DNA from: Micromonospora violae
Lineage (GTDB): Bacteria; Actinomycetota; Actinomycetes; Mycobacteriales; Micromonosporaceae
Reading direction: 5' to 3'
Assembly (NCBI RefSeq): GCF_004217135.1
Contig: NZ_SHKK01000001.1
Span: forward strand, 5,270,001-5,334,000
DNA length: 64,000 nt
Shown here: in pieces, positions 7,981-17,129 of the stretch
Layout of the letters: every line of letters starts with the position of its first letter
Numbering within the stretch: position 1 is the first letter of the stretch
Translations under genes and position numbers: made by a program
The notes under the pieces: model-generated
The model's database searches: none
What the model was told of the DNA's origin: nothing
The model's input: the letters and a program-made list of their open reading frames with translations, nothing else

Positions 7981-8673
7981 ATGGGCAAGCCGGACGCCGA
8001 GGGGCACGGGCCAGCCGACGGCCTGCCCGGCCTGCCGCCCGAATGGGGCCGCGTGGTGGTTCCCGACGACGCGTCCGCGCTCGCCGCCGAGGCCGCCCAG
8101 GTCCGCCGTGAGCTACGCCGTGCCAGCGGCCGCCCCGGCGACCACCGGGCTCTGGGTCTGCCGCTGCTGGTCCTGCTGGTGGCGATCCTCACCATGCTGG
8201 CCGGCCTGCTGGTGGTCACCTGGCCCCGCGCCAACCGCGGCACCGACCGGCCGACCCCGGCCCCCTACGCGCCACCCGCGACCCTCGCCGGTCGGGCCCT
8301 GCCCGCCCTGGACCTGGTCGACCCGGACGACGAGCCCGTGCCGCTGCGCGGCCTGCTACCCGCCATGATCATTCTGCTGGACGGCTGCCCCTGCCCGGAC
8401 CGGATCACCGACGCCCTGGCGGCCGCGCCCGCCGGTGTCTCCGTGGTCACCGTCACCGCCGGACGGACCGCCTCGACGGGGCCCACCGCCCAGGGGCAGG
8501 CCCGCGCCCTGGCCGACCCGGCCGGCGGGCTGCGCGCGTTCCTGCGCCAACCGGCCCGACCCGGCACCGCGACCGCCCTACTGGTCGACCGGACCGGCAC
8601 AGTGACCCGGGTGCTGCCCGAACTAGGAACAATCGAGTCCTACCGGAGCGACCTGAGCGCCCTGGCCGGCTGA
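7981..8673 (+). CDS. Membrane-anchored thioredoxin-fold-like protein
   Basis: 230 residues starting at ATG 7981 after a strong AGGAGGG. An acidic cytoplasmic N-terminus is followed by one transmembrane helix (residues 57-81). The outer part then begins LAGRALPALDLVDPDDEPVPL and continues LLPAMIILLDGCPCPD, a layout resembling the AhpC/TlpA-type thioredoxin fold. The usual CxxC is here C136-P-C138, so any redox chemistry would be atypical. The family assignment is inferred from secondary-structure pattern only. It stands alone and converges on the next gene with a 9-bp gap. Confidence 0.6.
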   Translation: MGKPDAEGHGPADGLPGLPPEWGRVVVPDDASALAAEAAQVRRELRRASGRPGDHRALGLPLLVLLVAILTMLAGLLVVTWPRANRGTDRPTPAPYAPPATLAGRALPALDLVDPDDEPVPLRGLLPAMIILLDGCPCPDRITDALAAAPAGVSVVTVTAGRTASTGPTAQGQARALADPAGGLRAFLRQPARPGTATALLVDRTGTVTRVLPELGTIESYRSDLSALAG

Positions 8674-8682
8674 CCGGAGCGC

Positions 8683-9321
8683 CTACCGGGGCAGCGCGAC
8701 GAGCTGCGCCTGGACGTCGATGGGCCCGTCGACGGCCGACAGCGACACCCGGAACGGCCCGGCACCGGGCAGCACCTCGGCATTGGCGATCATGCCGTCG
8801 CAGTCGACACGAGGCGGGCCGGCGATCTCGGCCCCGGTGCTCGTCACCACCATCGTGCCGGGCCGGGTGCACCGGTACTGGAGCAGGTAGCGGGCACCAC
8901 CGTTGCCGGCCTGCCGGGTCAACCCCTGACCGGGATCGAGGCTCCGCCCCTCCCGCCAGATCGTCTCGTGGAACGAGGGCAGGTCACCCGTGGGGAAGAG
9001 CACGTCAGGATCGCCCTCGATGTCGGCGATCAGGCCCGTAGCCGGGTCGAGCACCGCCGTCGGGCCGCGCCGCACCCGGGTGACCTCGCCGGTCTCCGAA
9101 TCCACCCGGATGGTCACCCGCTCATTGGGCTCCGCCCGCGCCAGGACCCGCTCGATCGGGGTGCTGACGCTCTGCTCGGCACTCGGCGACGGAGAAGCAG
9201 CCGACCCGGTCGTCGACGCGGGCGCGGCAGAGCGCCACCACCAGCCGCCGACGGCCAGGACGACCACGGCGGCACCACACAGAACCGCCGAGCGCAGCCG
9301 GTCGTCCGCCGTCGCATCCAC
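8683..9321 (-). CDS. Membrane-anchored hypothetical protein
   Basis: 212 residues, GTG start at 9319-9321. One N-terminal transmembrane helix (residues 10-29), a Ser/Pro/Thr-rich linker, then a globular extracytoplasmic domain with two cysteines (around YRCTRPGT and RVDCDGM) that could form a disulfide. No family recognised. There is no ribosome binding site, but a TACGCT box lies exactly 6 nt upstream of the GTG, so the message is probably leaderless. Confidence 0.7.
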   Translation of the reverse strand: MDATADDRLRSAVLCGAAVVVLAVGGWWWRSAAPASTTGSAASPSPSAEQSVSTPIERVLARAEPNERVTIRVDSETGEVTRVRRGPTAVLDPATGLIADIEGDPDVLFPTGDLPSFHETIWREGRSLDPGQGLTRQAGNGGARYLLQYRCTRPGTMVVTSTGAEIAGPPRVDCDGMIANAEVLPGAGPFRVSLSAVDGPIDVQAQLVALPR

Positions 9322-9327
9322 CCCCAG

Positions 9328-9333
9328 AGCGTA
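9328..9333 (-). promoter_or_regulatory. Leaderless -10 box for the 9321 gene
   Basis: TACGCT on the minus strand, 6 nt before the GTG start codon. Transcription would begin at or next to the start codon. No clear -35. Confidence 0.5.
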
Positions 9334-9354
9334 CCGGCCGAACGATGGGGGGGT

Positions 9355-10404
9355 TCAGTCCTGTCGATCGAGCAGGGCCGCGTACAGGGTGAGACCGGGG
9401 CCGAAGGCCAGCATGACGATGCGCCGGGCCGCCGGTGTCGCCCGACCCAGCCGGTCCAGGATCAGCAGCACCGTGGGCGACGAGCAGTTGCCGTGCTCGT
9501 CCAGCGTCGCCCGGGACGCCGCCAGCCCCAACGGCGGCAACGCCAACTCCCGCTCGACCACGTTGAGGATCCGCGGCCCGCCCGGGTGCACCGCCCAACC
9601 GTCCACCTCGGAGCTGGCGACGCCGTGCCGGGCCAACAGGTCATCGACCAGCCCACGGACGTGTCTCGACAACACCTGCGGCACCTTCGGCGACAGCCCC
9701 ATCCGGAACCCCGCGTCGGTGACGTCCCAGGTCATGTGGTCGGCGGTCGACGTATCGGTGACCGCGGTGACCTCGCGCACCGCGTACCCCTTGCCGCCCG
9801 GCGCGACCACGGCGGCGACCGCGGCATCCGAGAAGAGCGCGTGCGAGACGATCTGCTGGGTGTCCACCCGGGCGCTGGACGGCTGAATGTGCAGGCTGGT
9901 CAGCTCCGCGCAGAGCAACAGCGCCGGACGCCCTCGGGCGGTGACGAAGTCACTCGCCGCGCCGAGCCCCGGCAACGCCGCGTAACAACCCATGTGGCCG
10001 ATGAACATCCGCTGGGTGTCCGGGGCCATGCCCAGGTCCCGGGCGAGCAGGATGTCCAACCCCGGGGTGGCGTACCCGGTGCAGGAGCAGACGATGAACA
10101 GCCCGATGTCGCCAGCGCTCAGCCCGGCGGCGGTCAACGCGCGACCCACCGCCTCCTTGCCCAACGGCAGCGCCTCCACCTGGTAGCGGCGCATCCGGCG
10201 CTCGGTCGGCCAGTCCGAGACGTCCTCCAGCAGCGGGTTGACCGCGGCCTGCCGCCGGGTCACCCCCGAGTTGGCGAAGATCCGCTGGGCCAACGACCGG
10301 GTGGTGCCGGAGAAGTGCCGGGAGAAGAAGCCCTCCCACAACTCATCCTGCGAGGCGGACGGCGGCTGCGCAGTCCCGAGCCCCGCGATCACTGGTACGG
10401 ACAC
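9355..10404 (-). CDS. Type III polyketide synthase (alkylresorcinol/alkylpyrone class)
   Basis: 349 residues. Homodimeric ketosynthase that extends an acyl starter with malonyl-CoA and cyclises it. The catalytic triad is visible: Cys140 in FIGHMGCYAALPGL, His273 in WAVHPGGPRIL and Asn306 in DEHGNCSSPT. GTG at 10404 is preferred because AGAGGTGGGG lies at good distance; a GTG at 10413 is too close to it. It is the downstream member of a minus-strand trio with an acyl-CoA-dehydrogenase-like flavoenzyme and a methyltransferase, and a UbiA gene diverges from them. This set resembles the agq cluster for alkyl-O-dihydrogeranyl-methoxyhydroquinones that I recall from Actinoplanes missouriensis. The product is inferred. 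Confidence 0.88.
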   Translation of the reverse strand: MSVPVIAGLGTAQPPSASQDELWEGFFSRHFSGTTRSLAQRIFANSGVTRRQAAVNPLLEDVSDWPTERRMRRYQVEALPLGKEAVGRALTAAGLSAGDIGLFIVCSCTGYATPGLDILLARDLGMAPDTQRMFIGHMGCYAALPGLGAASDFVTARGRPALLLCAELTSLHIQPSSARVDTQQIVSHALFSDAAVAAVVAPGGKGYAVREVTAVTDTSTADHMTWDVTDAGFRMGLSPKVPQVLSRHVRGLVDDLLARHGVASSEVDGWAVHPGGPRILNVVERELALPPLGLAASRATLDEHGNCSSPTVLLILDRLGRATPAARRIVMLAFGPGLTLYAALLDRQD

Positions 10405-10498
10405 GATCCCCACCTCTCGTCAGATGCTGTCCTCCCCCTGGCCGTTCCTTCAGCCGCCACGGCCGGCCGCAATGTCGTGCGAGTCCGGTGCGGCGGGC

Positions 10499-11665
10499 TC
10501 ACCAACGCGGTGCCGATCCGTCACGATCCGGGTCGCCGCCCAGCGCGGCGATGCCGAGCCAGTCGGCGCAGACATCCGACGTGGCCGGGTGCAGTGAGCC
10601 ACAGCGGGCGTCGCGGTAGAGCCGCTCCAGCGGATGACCACGGCGGGTCGCCGAGGTGCCCGCCGCCTCCAGCACCGACGCCGCCACCTCGGCGGCCGTG
10701 GTGCCGGCGAGCAGCTTCGCCCGCCACACCCAACGGTTGGTCTCCTCGTCACCGGGCGCCTCGTCCACCCGGCGGGCCGCCTCCGCGACCACCAGCTGCG
10801 CGGCGGCCGTCGCCGCGTCCGCCCGTCCCAGCCGGGCCCGCACCGCCGGCAGACCGGCCAGGTTGCGGGCGTTGAGGTGCTCGGCCGCCGCGTCGATCGC
10901 CGCCCGCGCGACCCCCACGTAGACGGCCGCGTAGCTGGCCACCAACCAGTGCGGCATCAGTTGGGCGACCACCAACGCCAACCCCTCCACCCCGCCGAGC
11001 AGCCGGTCGGCGGGGACGCTGACGTCCAGGTGCAGGTCGTGCGAGGATGTGGCGCGCATGCCGAGCGAATCCCAGGTCGGCTCCACGGTCAGCCCGTCAC
11101 CGGCCGGCACCAGGAACTGTGAGACCACCGACTGGTCGGCCGCGCTGCGCGCCGCCACCAGGTAGCCGTCCGCGTGCCCGGCGCCGGAGCAGAAGGTCTT
11201 GCTGCCCTTGAGATGCCAACCCTCGTCGGTCGCCTCGTACGCCGTGGTCAGCTGGGACAGCCGCGCGCCCGCGCCACGTTCGCTCATCGCGACCGCGTAC
11301 CAGGAGCCCTGCGCCGCCGCGCGGAGCAGCCGGTCGCGGGCGGCCAGCGCCTCGGCCGGTATGCCCAGCGCCTCGGCCAACTCCTCGGTGACCGCGCCCA
11401 GCGCCCCGGTCACCGAGGCGTGCATGTTGAACACCAGGGCCGTCGCGCCGTTGCCCCGGGCAAGCTCAGTGGCCACCGCCGCGTACTCGGCGAAGGTCGC
11501 ACCCAGGCCGCCGAGCGCCCGCGGCACCATCAGCCCGAACAGGCCGGCCTCTCGCAGGTCGGCGAAGTCGTCCACAGGGAAGGAACCGTCCCGGTCGTGT
11601 TCGGCCGCCCGCGCGGCGAACCGCGGTGCCAACCGGCGTGCTGCCTCAAGCGCGTGCACCGTCAT
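10499..11665 (-). CDS. Acyl-CoA-dehydrogenase-fold flavoprotein, possible hydroxylase
   Basis: 388 residues, ATG 11663-11665 with CGAGGAGG upstream. Acyl-CoA dehydrogenase fold: N-terminal helices, the flavin-binding WYAVAMSERGAGARL region and LKGSKTFCSGAGHADGY, then the C-terminal helical domain. The C-terminus reads HPLERLYRDARCGSLHP, where I do not see the glutamate base of true dehydrogenases. This pattern suits the group D flavin monooxygenases, which share the fold. Beside a type III PKS, a methyltransferase and UbiA it could hydroxylate the phenolic intermediate. That role is inference; a plain acyl-CoA dehydrogenase remains possible. Confidence 0.75.
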   Translation of the reverse strand: MTVHALEAARRLAPRFAARAAEHDRDGSFPVDDFADLREAGLFGLMVPRALGGLGATFAEYAAVATELARGNGATALVFNMHASVTGALGAVTEELAEALGIPAEALAARDRLLRAAAQGSWYAVAMSERGAGARLSQLTTAYEATDEGWHLKGSKTFCSGAGHADGYLVAARSAADQSVVSQFLVPAGDGLTVEPTWDSLGMRATSSHDLHLDVSVPADRLLGGVEGLALVVAQLMPHWLVASYAAVYVGVARAAIDAAAEHLNARNLAGLPAVRARLGRADAATAAAQLVVAEAARRVDEAPGDEETNRWVWRAKLLAGTTAAEVAASVLEAAGTSATRRGHPLERLYRDARCGSLHPATSDVCADWLGIAALGGDPDRDGSAPRW

Positions 11666-11705
11666 CTCGTTCCTCCTCGGCGTTCCATACCCCGCCCCGG
11701 CCCGA

Positions 11706-12479
11706 CTATCCTTTGCGGACCCCCCGGCCCTGGTAGAGCACGGCGGTGGATCGGGTCGGCACGATGCGCGGCGCACGGCCGGCGGCCACCACACCGGGCG
11801 TCCGGCTCGCACGGGCACGGCGCAGCAGCCAGGCGAGCACGCCGCCGACCTGCGGACGGATGCCTCGCAACCGCAGCTCGACACCGTGCCGGGCGCACTC
11901 CGCCACCAGCGCCCGCGCGTCCACGAACAACCGAGGGTCGTGGATGCCGCGCGGCACCGTCGGCAGCCGCTCGGCGAGCCGGACCGCGACGAGCCGGGCG
12001 AGCGCCGTGTCGTTCAGGGTGTCCAGCACCAGCACCCCACCGGGGCGCAGCAGGCGACACGCCTCGGCCACCGCGCGCGGCCAGTCCGGCACGTGTTCCA
12101 GCAACTCGCCTGCGGAGACCACGTCGGCGCAGCCGTCGGGCAGCGGGACCGCTGTGGCATCGCCCTGGACCACCCGCACCCCGTGCTCGGCCGCCTGGAC
12201 GAGTGCCGAGCGCGTCAGATCGACCCCGACGTGGTGGTAGCCCTTACCGGCCAGGTGTGGCGCGAGCAGGCCGGCGCCGCAGCCCAGATCGACAAGCAGC
12301 GCGTCCGGCCGGGTGGCCGGCGGCACCAGCGCCGCGCGGGCCTCCGCCAGCCAGTGCAGCATCGCGAACGCGCCATCCGGTCGCCACCACTCACCGGCCA
12401 GATCGTCGTACTGGCGCGGATCGTTTCGCGGCAGCACCCTCGGACCGGTGGACGCCCCGGCCGCAGCCACGTCTCGCAT
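11706..12479 (-). CDS. Class I SAM-dependent methyltransferase (UbiG-like)
   Basis: 257 residues starting at ATG 12477-12479. SAM-binding motif I is LLVDLGCGAGLLAPHLAGKG near residue 65, followed by the acidic GVDLT and the VVSAGELLEHVPDWPRAV motif, which strongly resembles UbiG-type O-methyltransferases acting on quinone precursors. The C-terminus contains RPQVGGVLAWLLR. Located 40 bp upstream of the flavoenzyme gene in the same transcript and divergent from the UbiA gene. A natural role is O-methylation of a hydroquinone made by the neighbouring type III PKS (inference). Confidence 0.85.
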   Translation of the reverse strand: MRDVAAAGASTGPRVLPRNDPRQYDDLAGEWWRPDGAFAMLHWLAEARAALVPPATRPDALLVDLGCGAGLLAPHLAGKGYHHVGVDLTRSALVQAAEHGVRVVQGDATAVPLPDGCADVVSAGELLEHVPDWPRAVAEACRLLRPGGVLVLDTLNDTALARLVAVRLAERLPTVPRGIHDPRLFVDARALVAECARHGVELRLRGIRPQVGGVLAWLLRRARASRTPGVVAAGRAPRIVPTRSTAVLYQGRGVRKG

Positions 12480-12525
12480 GGAACCGAGCGTGGCACGACT
12501 GCTCGGTAACGACCAGACTTCCCTT

Positions 12526-13365
12526 ATGTCGTCGAGGGTGTTAGGGCTGGTCAGAGCGAGCCATCCGGAACCGGGCGCAGCGGTGACCACGGTGGCCGGT
12601 CTGCTGGCCTGGGGCGTGGGCCACCGTCCGGCCGGGATCGTGTCGGTGGTGCTCGCCGTGCTGGCCAGCCAGCTCTCCGTCGGCTGGACCAACGACGCGC
12701 TGGACGCCGAGCGGGACGCCACTGTGGGGCGTACCGACAAGCCGGTCGCCAGTGGCGCGGTCGGTCGGCGCGCCACGGCCTGGGCCGCCGCGGCGGCCGC
12801 GGTGGCCTGCCCGCTGCTGGCGCTGACCACGAACCCGGCGGCGGCGTTCTGGCTGACGCTCGCCCTGGTCTCCGCCCTGCTCTACGACTGGCCGCTGAAG
12901 GCCACCGCGTTCTCGGTGCTGCCCTACGCCGTGTCGTTCGGGGCCCTGCCCGCCTTCGTGGTCCTGGCGCTGCCCGGCCAGCCGACCCCACCCGTCTGGC
13001 TGGTGGTGGCGGCGGCCTGCCTCGGCGCCGGCGCACACTTCGCCAACGTGCTGCCCGACCTGGCCGACGACGCCCGCACCGGTGTGCGCGGGCTGCCCCA
13101 CCGGCTGGGGGCCGCCGGCAGTCGGGTGGCCGCCGCCGGTCTCCTCCTCGCGGCGACCGCGACCCTGGTCCTCGGACCACCCGGCCCGCCGTCGGTCCTC
13201 GGCTGGGCGGCGGTCGCCACGGCCGCCGTGGTGCCGCCGCTGAGCTGGTACGCCGGACGCTCGGCGACCCGGGCCGGCCGGCGGCCGGTGGCGGCCTTCC
13301 GGGCGGTGATGCTGGTGGCCCTCATCGACGTGGTTCTGCTGGTGGCGAGTGGTCGGGTGGTGTGA
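12526..13365 (+). CDS. UbiA-family prenyltransferase
   Basis: 279 residues, about eight or nine transmembrane helices. The two Asp-rich motifs that bind the magnesium-prenyl diphosphate complex are present: N56-D57-x2-D60-x3-D64 (NDALDAERD) and D178-x2-D181-D182 (DLADDARTG). Integral membrane enzyme attaching a prenyl chain to an aromatic or hydroquinone acceptor. ATG 12526-12528 lacks a ribosome binding site; CAGACT lies 6 nt upstream, possibly a weak leaderless -10. Divergent from the methyltransferase gene (46 bp apart). Together with it and the type III PKS it defines a prenylated phenol/quinone pathway (inference). Confidence 0.88.
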   Translation: MSSRVLGLVRASHPEPGAAVTTVAGLLAWGVGHRPAGIVSVVLAVLASQLSVGWTNDALDAERDATVGRTDKPVASGAVGRRATAWAAAAAAVACPLLALTTNPAAAFWLTLALVSALLYDWPLKATAFSVLPYAVSFGALPAFVVLALPGQPTPPVWLVVAAACLGAGAHFANVLPDLADDARTGVRGLPHRLGAAGSRVAAAGLLLAATATLVLGPPGPPSVLGWAAVATAAVVPPLSWYAGRSATRAGRRPVAAFRAVMLVALIDVVLLVASGRVV

Positions 13366-13505
13366 ACGCCACCCAGCCAGGTGGCATTGCCGGGTCCGCG
13401 TGCGGGCCTCGATCAGTCCCAACTACCCTGGAGCGCGGTCTGCGCGGGTATGGCCACCGTGCCCGGCGTACGGCCCGGGTGGGGATTGTGACGAGGAGGA
13501 CCGAC

Positions 13506-14261
13506 GTGACGCGCTCGATCAGAGGATCCCGGCGGGCGGCCCTGTTGCTGTCCGGGATTGCGGCGGCCAGCCTGCTGGCCTCCGGATGCGGCACCGGTCA
13601 GATCGCCGAGACCGCGTTGAAGGAGCCGTCGGTCCAGGGCGTCAACCTCACGACCGACAACGGTTCCTTCTCGGTGCGGGGCCTGCTCGTGGACTTCCCG
13701 GGCACCGAGGGTTACCGGGCCGGGCAGGACGCGGGGCTCAGCGCCGTGATCTACAACGACTCCAAGGAGACGGTGACGGTCACCGTCACCACCGAGAGCG
13801 CCCGCGAGGTGGTGATCAGCGGCGGCTCGGCGAGCCCGTCACCGACCGCCTCGGAGTCCGCCTCGATGAGCCCGTCGACCCCGCCCTCCGGTTCGGCCAG
13901 CCCGTCGGTGACGCCGTCCGAGACCGGGTCGTCCTCGGCCACCCCGTCCGCGCCGGAGTCGGCGCGGGCGTCCGGTTCGGCCAGCCCGGCCGCCCCGGGC
14001 CAGCCGGCCCGGATCGAGCTGGCGCCGTTGAGCTACATCCAGCTCAACTCGGAGGCCACCACGCAGCTCCGGCTGATCGGCCTGACCGAGGCGCTGCGCT
14101 CCGGCCAGAACGTCGTCGTGACCTTCGACTTCGGCAACGGCAACACGGTCACCGGTCAGGCGCCGGTCGCGGTGCCGCTCACCCCGGCGGCCCCGCCGTC
14201 GCCGATCATCGAGCGCGAGGGCGGCTACGAGGGCGACGAGGGCGGCACGACCCACGAGTGA
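13506..14261 (+). CDS. Lipoprotein with Ser/Pro-rich linker
   Basis: 251 residues. Signal peptide with lipobox LLASGC (Cys28), so the protein is lipid-anchored to the outer face of the membrane. Two small beta-type segments flank a long low-complexity Ser/Pro/Ala/Glu linker (about residues 110-160). The C-terminus is acidic. Resembles the copper-chaperone-like PCu(A)C or DUF461-type lipoproteins only in layout; I do not assign a family. GTG 13506 is chosen because GAGGAGGA ends 5 nt upstream. Followed by a strong terminator at 14285. Confidence 0.8.
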   Translation: MTRSIRGSRRAALLLSGIAAASLLASGCGTGQIAETALKEPSVQGVNLTTDNGSFSVRGLLVDFPGTEGYRAGQDAGLSAVIYNDSKETVTVTVTTESAREVVISGGSASPSPTASESASMSPSTPPSGSASPSVTPSETGSSSATPSAPESARASGSASPAAPGQPARIELAPLSYIQLNSEATTQLRLIGLTEALRSGQNVVVTFDFGNGNTVTGQAPVAVPLTPAAPPSPIIEREGGYEGDEGGTTHE

Positions 14262-14284
14262 CCCGACCCGCACATCGACGAACG

Positions 14285-14318
14285 CCCCGGCGTGGTGACC
14301 ACCACGCCGGGGTGTTTT
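14285..14318 (+). terminator. Rho-independent terminator after the 13506 lipoprotein gene
   Basis: Stem CCCCGGCGTGGTG / CACCACGCCGGGG (13 bp, 2-nt loop) followed by TGTTTT. It lies immediately before the radA promoter. Confidence 0.9.
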
Positions 14319-14334
14319 CGTCGTACGCGAGGAC

Positions 14335-14340
14335 TAGCGT
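14335..14340 (+). promoter_or_regulatory. Leaderless -10 box of radA
   Basis: TAGCGT ends 6 nt before the radA GTG, so the transcript should start at the start codon. There is no ribosome binding site and no recognisable -35. Confidence 0.55.
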
Positions 14341-14346
14341 CCTGAT

Positions 14347-15804
14347 GTGACCACCTCCCGATCGACCCCCGCGCGGGGCGGCACGGCGGGTGCCGCCCGT
14401 GGTCGCTCCACCGCCCGCGAGCCGCGTCCGGCCTACCAGTGCGATGCCTGCGGGCACCAGCCGCCCAAGTGGGTGGGGCGCTGCCCGGAGTGCGGCGAGT
14501 GGGGGGCGGTGGTCGAGAGCACGGTGACCGGCCCGACCGTCTCCGGTCGGGTGGTCAGCTCCCGGATGCCGTCCGAGCCGGCCCGACCGATCGCCACCAT
14601 CAGCGCCGCCCCGGCGCGGGCTCGTCCCACCGGGGTCAGCGAGCTGGACCGGGTGCTCGGCGGTGGCCTGGTCCCCGGGGCCGTGGTGTTGCTCGCCGGC
14701 GAGCCCGGGGTGGGCAAGTCGACCCTGTTGCTGGATGTGGCGCAGCAGTGGGCGGTCGGCGCCGGCAGCCCCTCGCTGGTGGTCAGCGGCGAAGAGTCGG
14801 TCAGTCAGGTGCGCCTGCGCGCCGAGCGGATGGGCACCCTGCACGAGCAGCTCTACCTCGCCGCGGAGAGCGACCTGGCCTCGGTGCTCGGTCACCTCGA
14901 CGCGGTCAAGCCGGGCCTGTTGGTGCTCGACTCGGTGCAGACCATCTCGACCACCGGCACCGAGGGGGTGCCCGGTGGTGTGACCCAGGTCCGTGCGGTC
15001 ACCGCCGCGCTGGTCTCGGTCGCCAAGGAGCGGGGCATCGCGACGGTGCTGGTCGGGCACGTCACCAAGGACGGCCAGGTGGCCGGGCCCCGGGTGCTGG
15101 AGCACCTGGTCGACGTGGTGCTGCACTTCGAGGGCGACAAGCACTCGTCGCTGCGCCTGGTGCGCGGCGTGAAGAACAGGTTCGGCGCAGCCGACGAGGT
15201 CGGCTGCTTCGAGATGCACGAGGGCGGCATCAGCAGCCTGGCCGACCCGTCCGGGCTGTTCCTGACCCGCTACGCGGAGCCGGTCCCGGGCACCTGCGTG
15301 ACCGTGGCCATGGAGGGGCGGCGGGCCCTGGTCACCGAGGTGCAGGCGCTGATCGGCGCGACCGTGGCGGGCTCTCCCCGACGCACCGTCTCCGGCCTCG
15401 ACTCGGCGCGACTGGCGATGGTGCTCGCGGTGCTGCAACGGCGCACCGAGCGGCTGACCCTGCACGACCGGGAGGTCTTCGCCGCCACCGTGGGCGGGAT
15501 CCGGGTGGTGGAGCCGGCGGCCGACCTGGCGGTGGCGCTGGCGGTCGCCTCCGGCGGGCTCAACCTGGCGATCGCGCCGCACCTGGTGGCGATCGGTGAG
15601 GTGGGCCTGACCGGCGAGGTGCGCCGGGTCGGGGCGGTGCCACGTCGGCTGGCCGAAGCGGCCCGGCTGGGGTTCAAGGTGGCCCTGGTGCCGCCCGGCT
15701 GCGGCCCGGCCAGCACCGGCGCCGGCCCCGAGCAGATGCGAGTGACCGAGGTCACCGACGTCCGTTCGGCGCTGCACCATGCGGCCCGCGCGTCCGCCGA
15801 ATGA
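14347..15804 (+). CDS. radA: DNA repair ATPase RadA
   Basis: 485 residues. Branch-migration helicase of recombinational repair. Domains in order: C4 zinc finger YQCDACGHQPPKWVGRCPEC near residues 30-49, RecA-like ATPase with Walker A GEPGVGKST (residues 118-126), the RadA-specific KNRFG motif (276-280) and a C-terminal Lon-like domain ending in a pseudo-protease fold. GTG start at 14347, with no ribosome binding site and a -10 box 6 nt before it. disA follows about 130 bp downstream; radA-disA linkage is widespread and ties repair to c-di-AMP signalling. Confidence 0.96.
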   Translation: MTTSRSTPARGGTAGAARGRSTAREPRPAYQCDACGHQPPKWVGRCPECGEWGAVVESTVTGPTVSGRVVSSRMPSEPARPIATISAAPARARPTGVSELDRVLGGGLVPGAVVLLAGEPGVGKSTLLLDVAQQWAVGAGSPSLVVSGEESVSQVRLRAERMGTLHEQLYLAAESDLASVLGHLDAVKPGLLVLDSVQTISTTGTEGVPGGVTQVRAVTAALVSVAKERGIATVLVGHVTKDGQVAGPRVLEHLVDVVLHFEGDKHSSLRLVRGVKNRFGAADEVGCFEMHEGGISSLADPSGLFLTRYAEPVPGTCVTVAMEGRRALVTEVQALIGATVAGSPRRTVSGLDSARLAMVLAVLQRRTERLTLHDREVFAATVGGIRVVEPAADLAVALAVASGGLNLAIAPHLVAIGEVGLTGEVRRVGAVPRRLAEAARLGFKVALVPPGCGPASTGAGPEQMRVTEVTDVRSALHHAARASAE

Positions 15805-15923
15805 CCCACCGTGCCGACGCGGGCGGCGAAACCGGACAGCACGTCGCAACCGGGAAACGTTGATGAGGGCGGCATCGTGACACATCACAGTAACCACGAC
15901 AGCACCCACCGCACGGCAGTCCG

Positions 15924-15929
15924 TAGACT
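15924..15929 (+). promoter_or_regulatory. Leaderless -10 box of disA
   Basis: TAGACT lies exactly 6 nt before the GTG at 15936, the same geometry as radA. This favours 15936 over the nearby GTG at 15930 as the start codon. Confidence 0.5.
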
Positions 15930-15935
15930 GTGCCC

Positions 15936-17120
15936 GTGCCGATCGACCGCGATACCACCAAGCCAGCCGGCGCGCCGCCCCAGGCCCGCACCGGCGCCGT
16001 GGGCTCGCCCGCCCGCCCGATCAGCGTGAACGTGACCGTGGGAGCCGCCGGAAGCGCCGGAGATCCGCTACGGGCCAACCTCGCCCTGATGGCCCCGGGC
16101 ACCGCCCTGCGCGACGGCCTGGAGCGCATCCTGCGGGGTCGCACGGGCGCGCTCATCGTGCTCGGCTACGACAAGGTGGTCGAGGGCCTGTGCACGGGCG
16201 GTTTCCCACTGGACGTCGAGTTCTCCGCGACCCGGGTGCGCGAGCTGTGCAAGATGGACGGCGCTGTCGTGCTCTCCAGCGACGGCACCAGGATCGTCCG
16301 GGCGGCCGTGCACCTGATGCCCGACCCGTCCATCCCGACCGAAGAGTCCGGCACCCGGCACCGCACCGCTGAGCGGGTCGCCCGCCAGACCGGCTATCCG
16401 GTCATTTCGGTCAGCCAGTCCATGCGGATCATCAGCCTCTACGTCAACGGCCAACGGCACGTGCTCGACGACTCGGCGGCCATCCTCTCCCGCGCCAACC
16501 AGGCGCTCGCCACCCTGGAGCGCTACAAGCTCCGGCTGGACGAGGTCTCCGGCACGCTCTCCGCCCTGGAGATCGAGGATCTGGTCACCGTACGGGACGC
16601 GGTGGCCGTGGTGCAGCGACTGGAGATGGTCCGCCGGATCGCCGACGAGATCGCCGGTTACGTGGTCGAGCTGGGCACCGACGGTCGGCTGCTGGCCCTG
16701 CAACTCGACGAGCTGATGGCCGGCGTGGACGCCGACCGGACTCTGGTCATCCGGGATTACCTCCCCGTCGGCCGCAAGTCACGCACGTTGGACGAGGCGC
16801 TCGTCGAGCTGGACCTGCTCGGCGCCACCGAGCTGATCGACCTGGTGTCGGTCGCCAAGGCGATCGGCTACCCGGCCGCGTCCGACGCGCTCGACGCCGC
16901 GGTCAGCCCACGCGGCTTCCGCCTGCTGGCCAAGGTGCCCCGGCTCCCGGTGGCGGTCGTCGATCGCCTGGTGCTGCACTTCGGCAGCCTCCAGCGCCTG
17001 CTCGGCGCGACCGTGGAGGACCTGCAGGCCGTCGAGGGGGTCGGTGACGCCCGGGCCCGTGGCGTCCGGGAGGGGCTGTCCCGGCTCGCCGAGGCATCCA
17101 TCCTGGAACGCTACGTCTGA
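15936..17120 (+). CDS. disA: DNA integrity scanning diadenylate cyclase DisA
   Basis: 394 residues. Makes c-di-AMP from two ATP and slows synthesis on branched DNA. The N-terminal DAC domain has the catalytic DGA (Asp108 in [12 protein letters not shown]) and the RHR motif ([11 protein letters not shown], about residues 140-145). The C-terminal helix-hairpin-helix domain includes [15 protein letters not shown]. Compared with Bacillus DisA it carries an N-terminal Pro/Ala-rich extension of about 35 residues. An alternative GTG at 15930 adds two residues. It ends in a palindromic terminator shared with the convergent gene. Confidence 0.95.
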   Translation: MPIDRDTTKPAGAPPQARTGAVGSPARPISVNVTVGAAGSAGDPLRANLALMAPGTALRDGLERILRGRTGALIVLGYDKVVEGLCTGGFPLDVEFSATRVRELCKMDGAVVLSSDGTRIVRAAVHLMPDPSIPTEESGTRHRTAERVARQTGYPVISVSQSMRIISLYVNGQRHVLDDSAAILSRANQALATLERYKLRLDEVSGTLSALEIEDLVTVRDAVAVVQRLEMVRRIADEIAGYVVELGTDGRLLALQLDELMAGVDADRTLVIRDYLPVGRKSRTLDEALVELDLLGATELIDLVSVAKAIGYPAASDALDAAVSPRGFRLLAKVPRLPVAVVDRLVLHFGSLQRLLGATVEDLQAVEGVGDARARGVREGLSRLAEASILERYV

Positions 17121-17129
17121 CCGGGCAGC

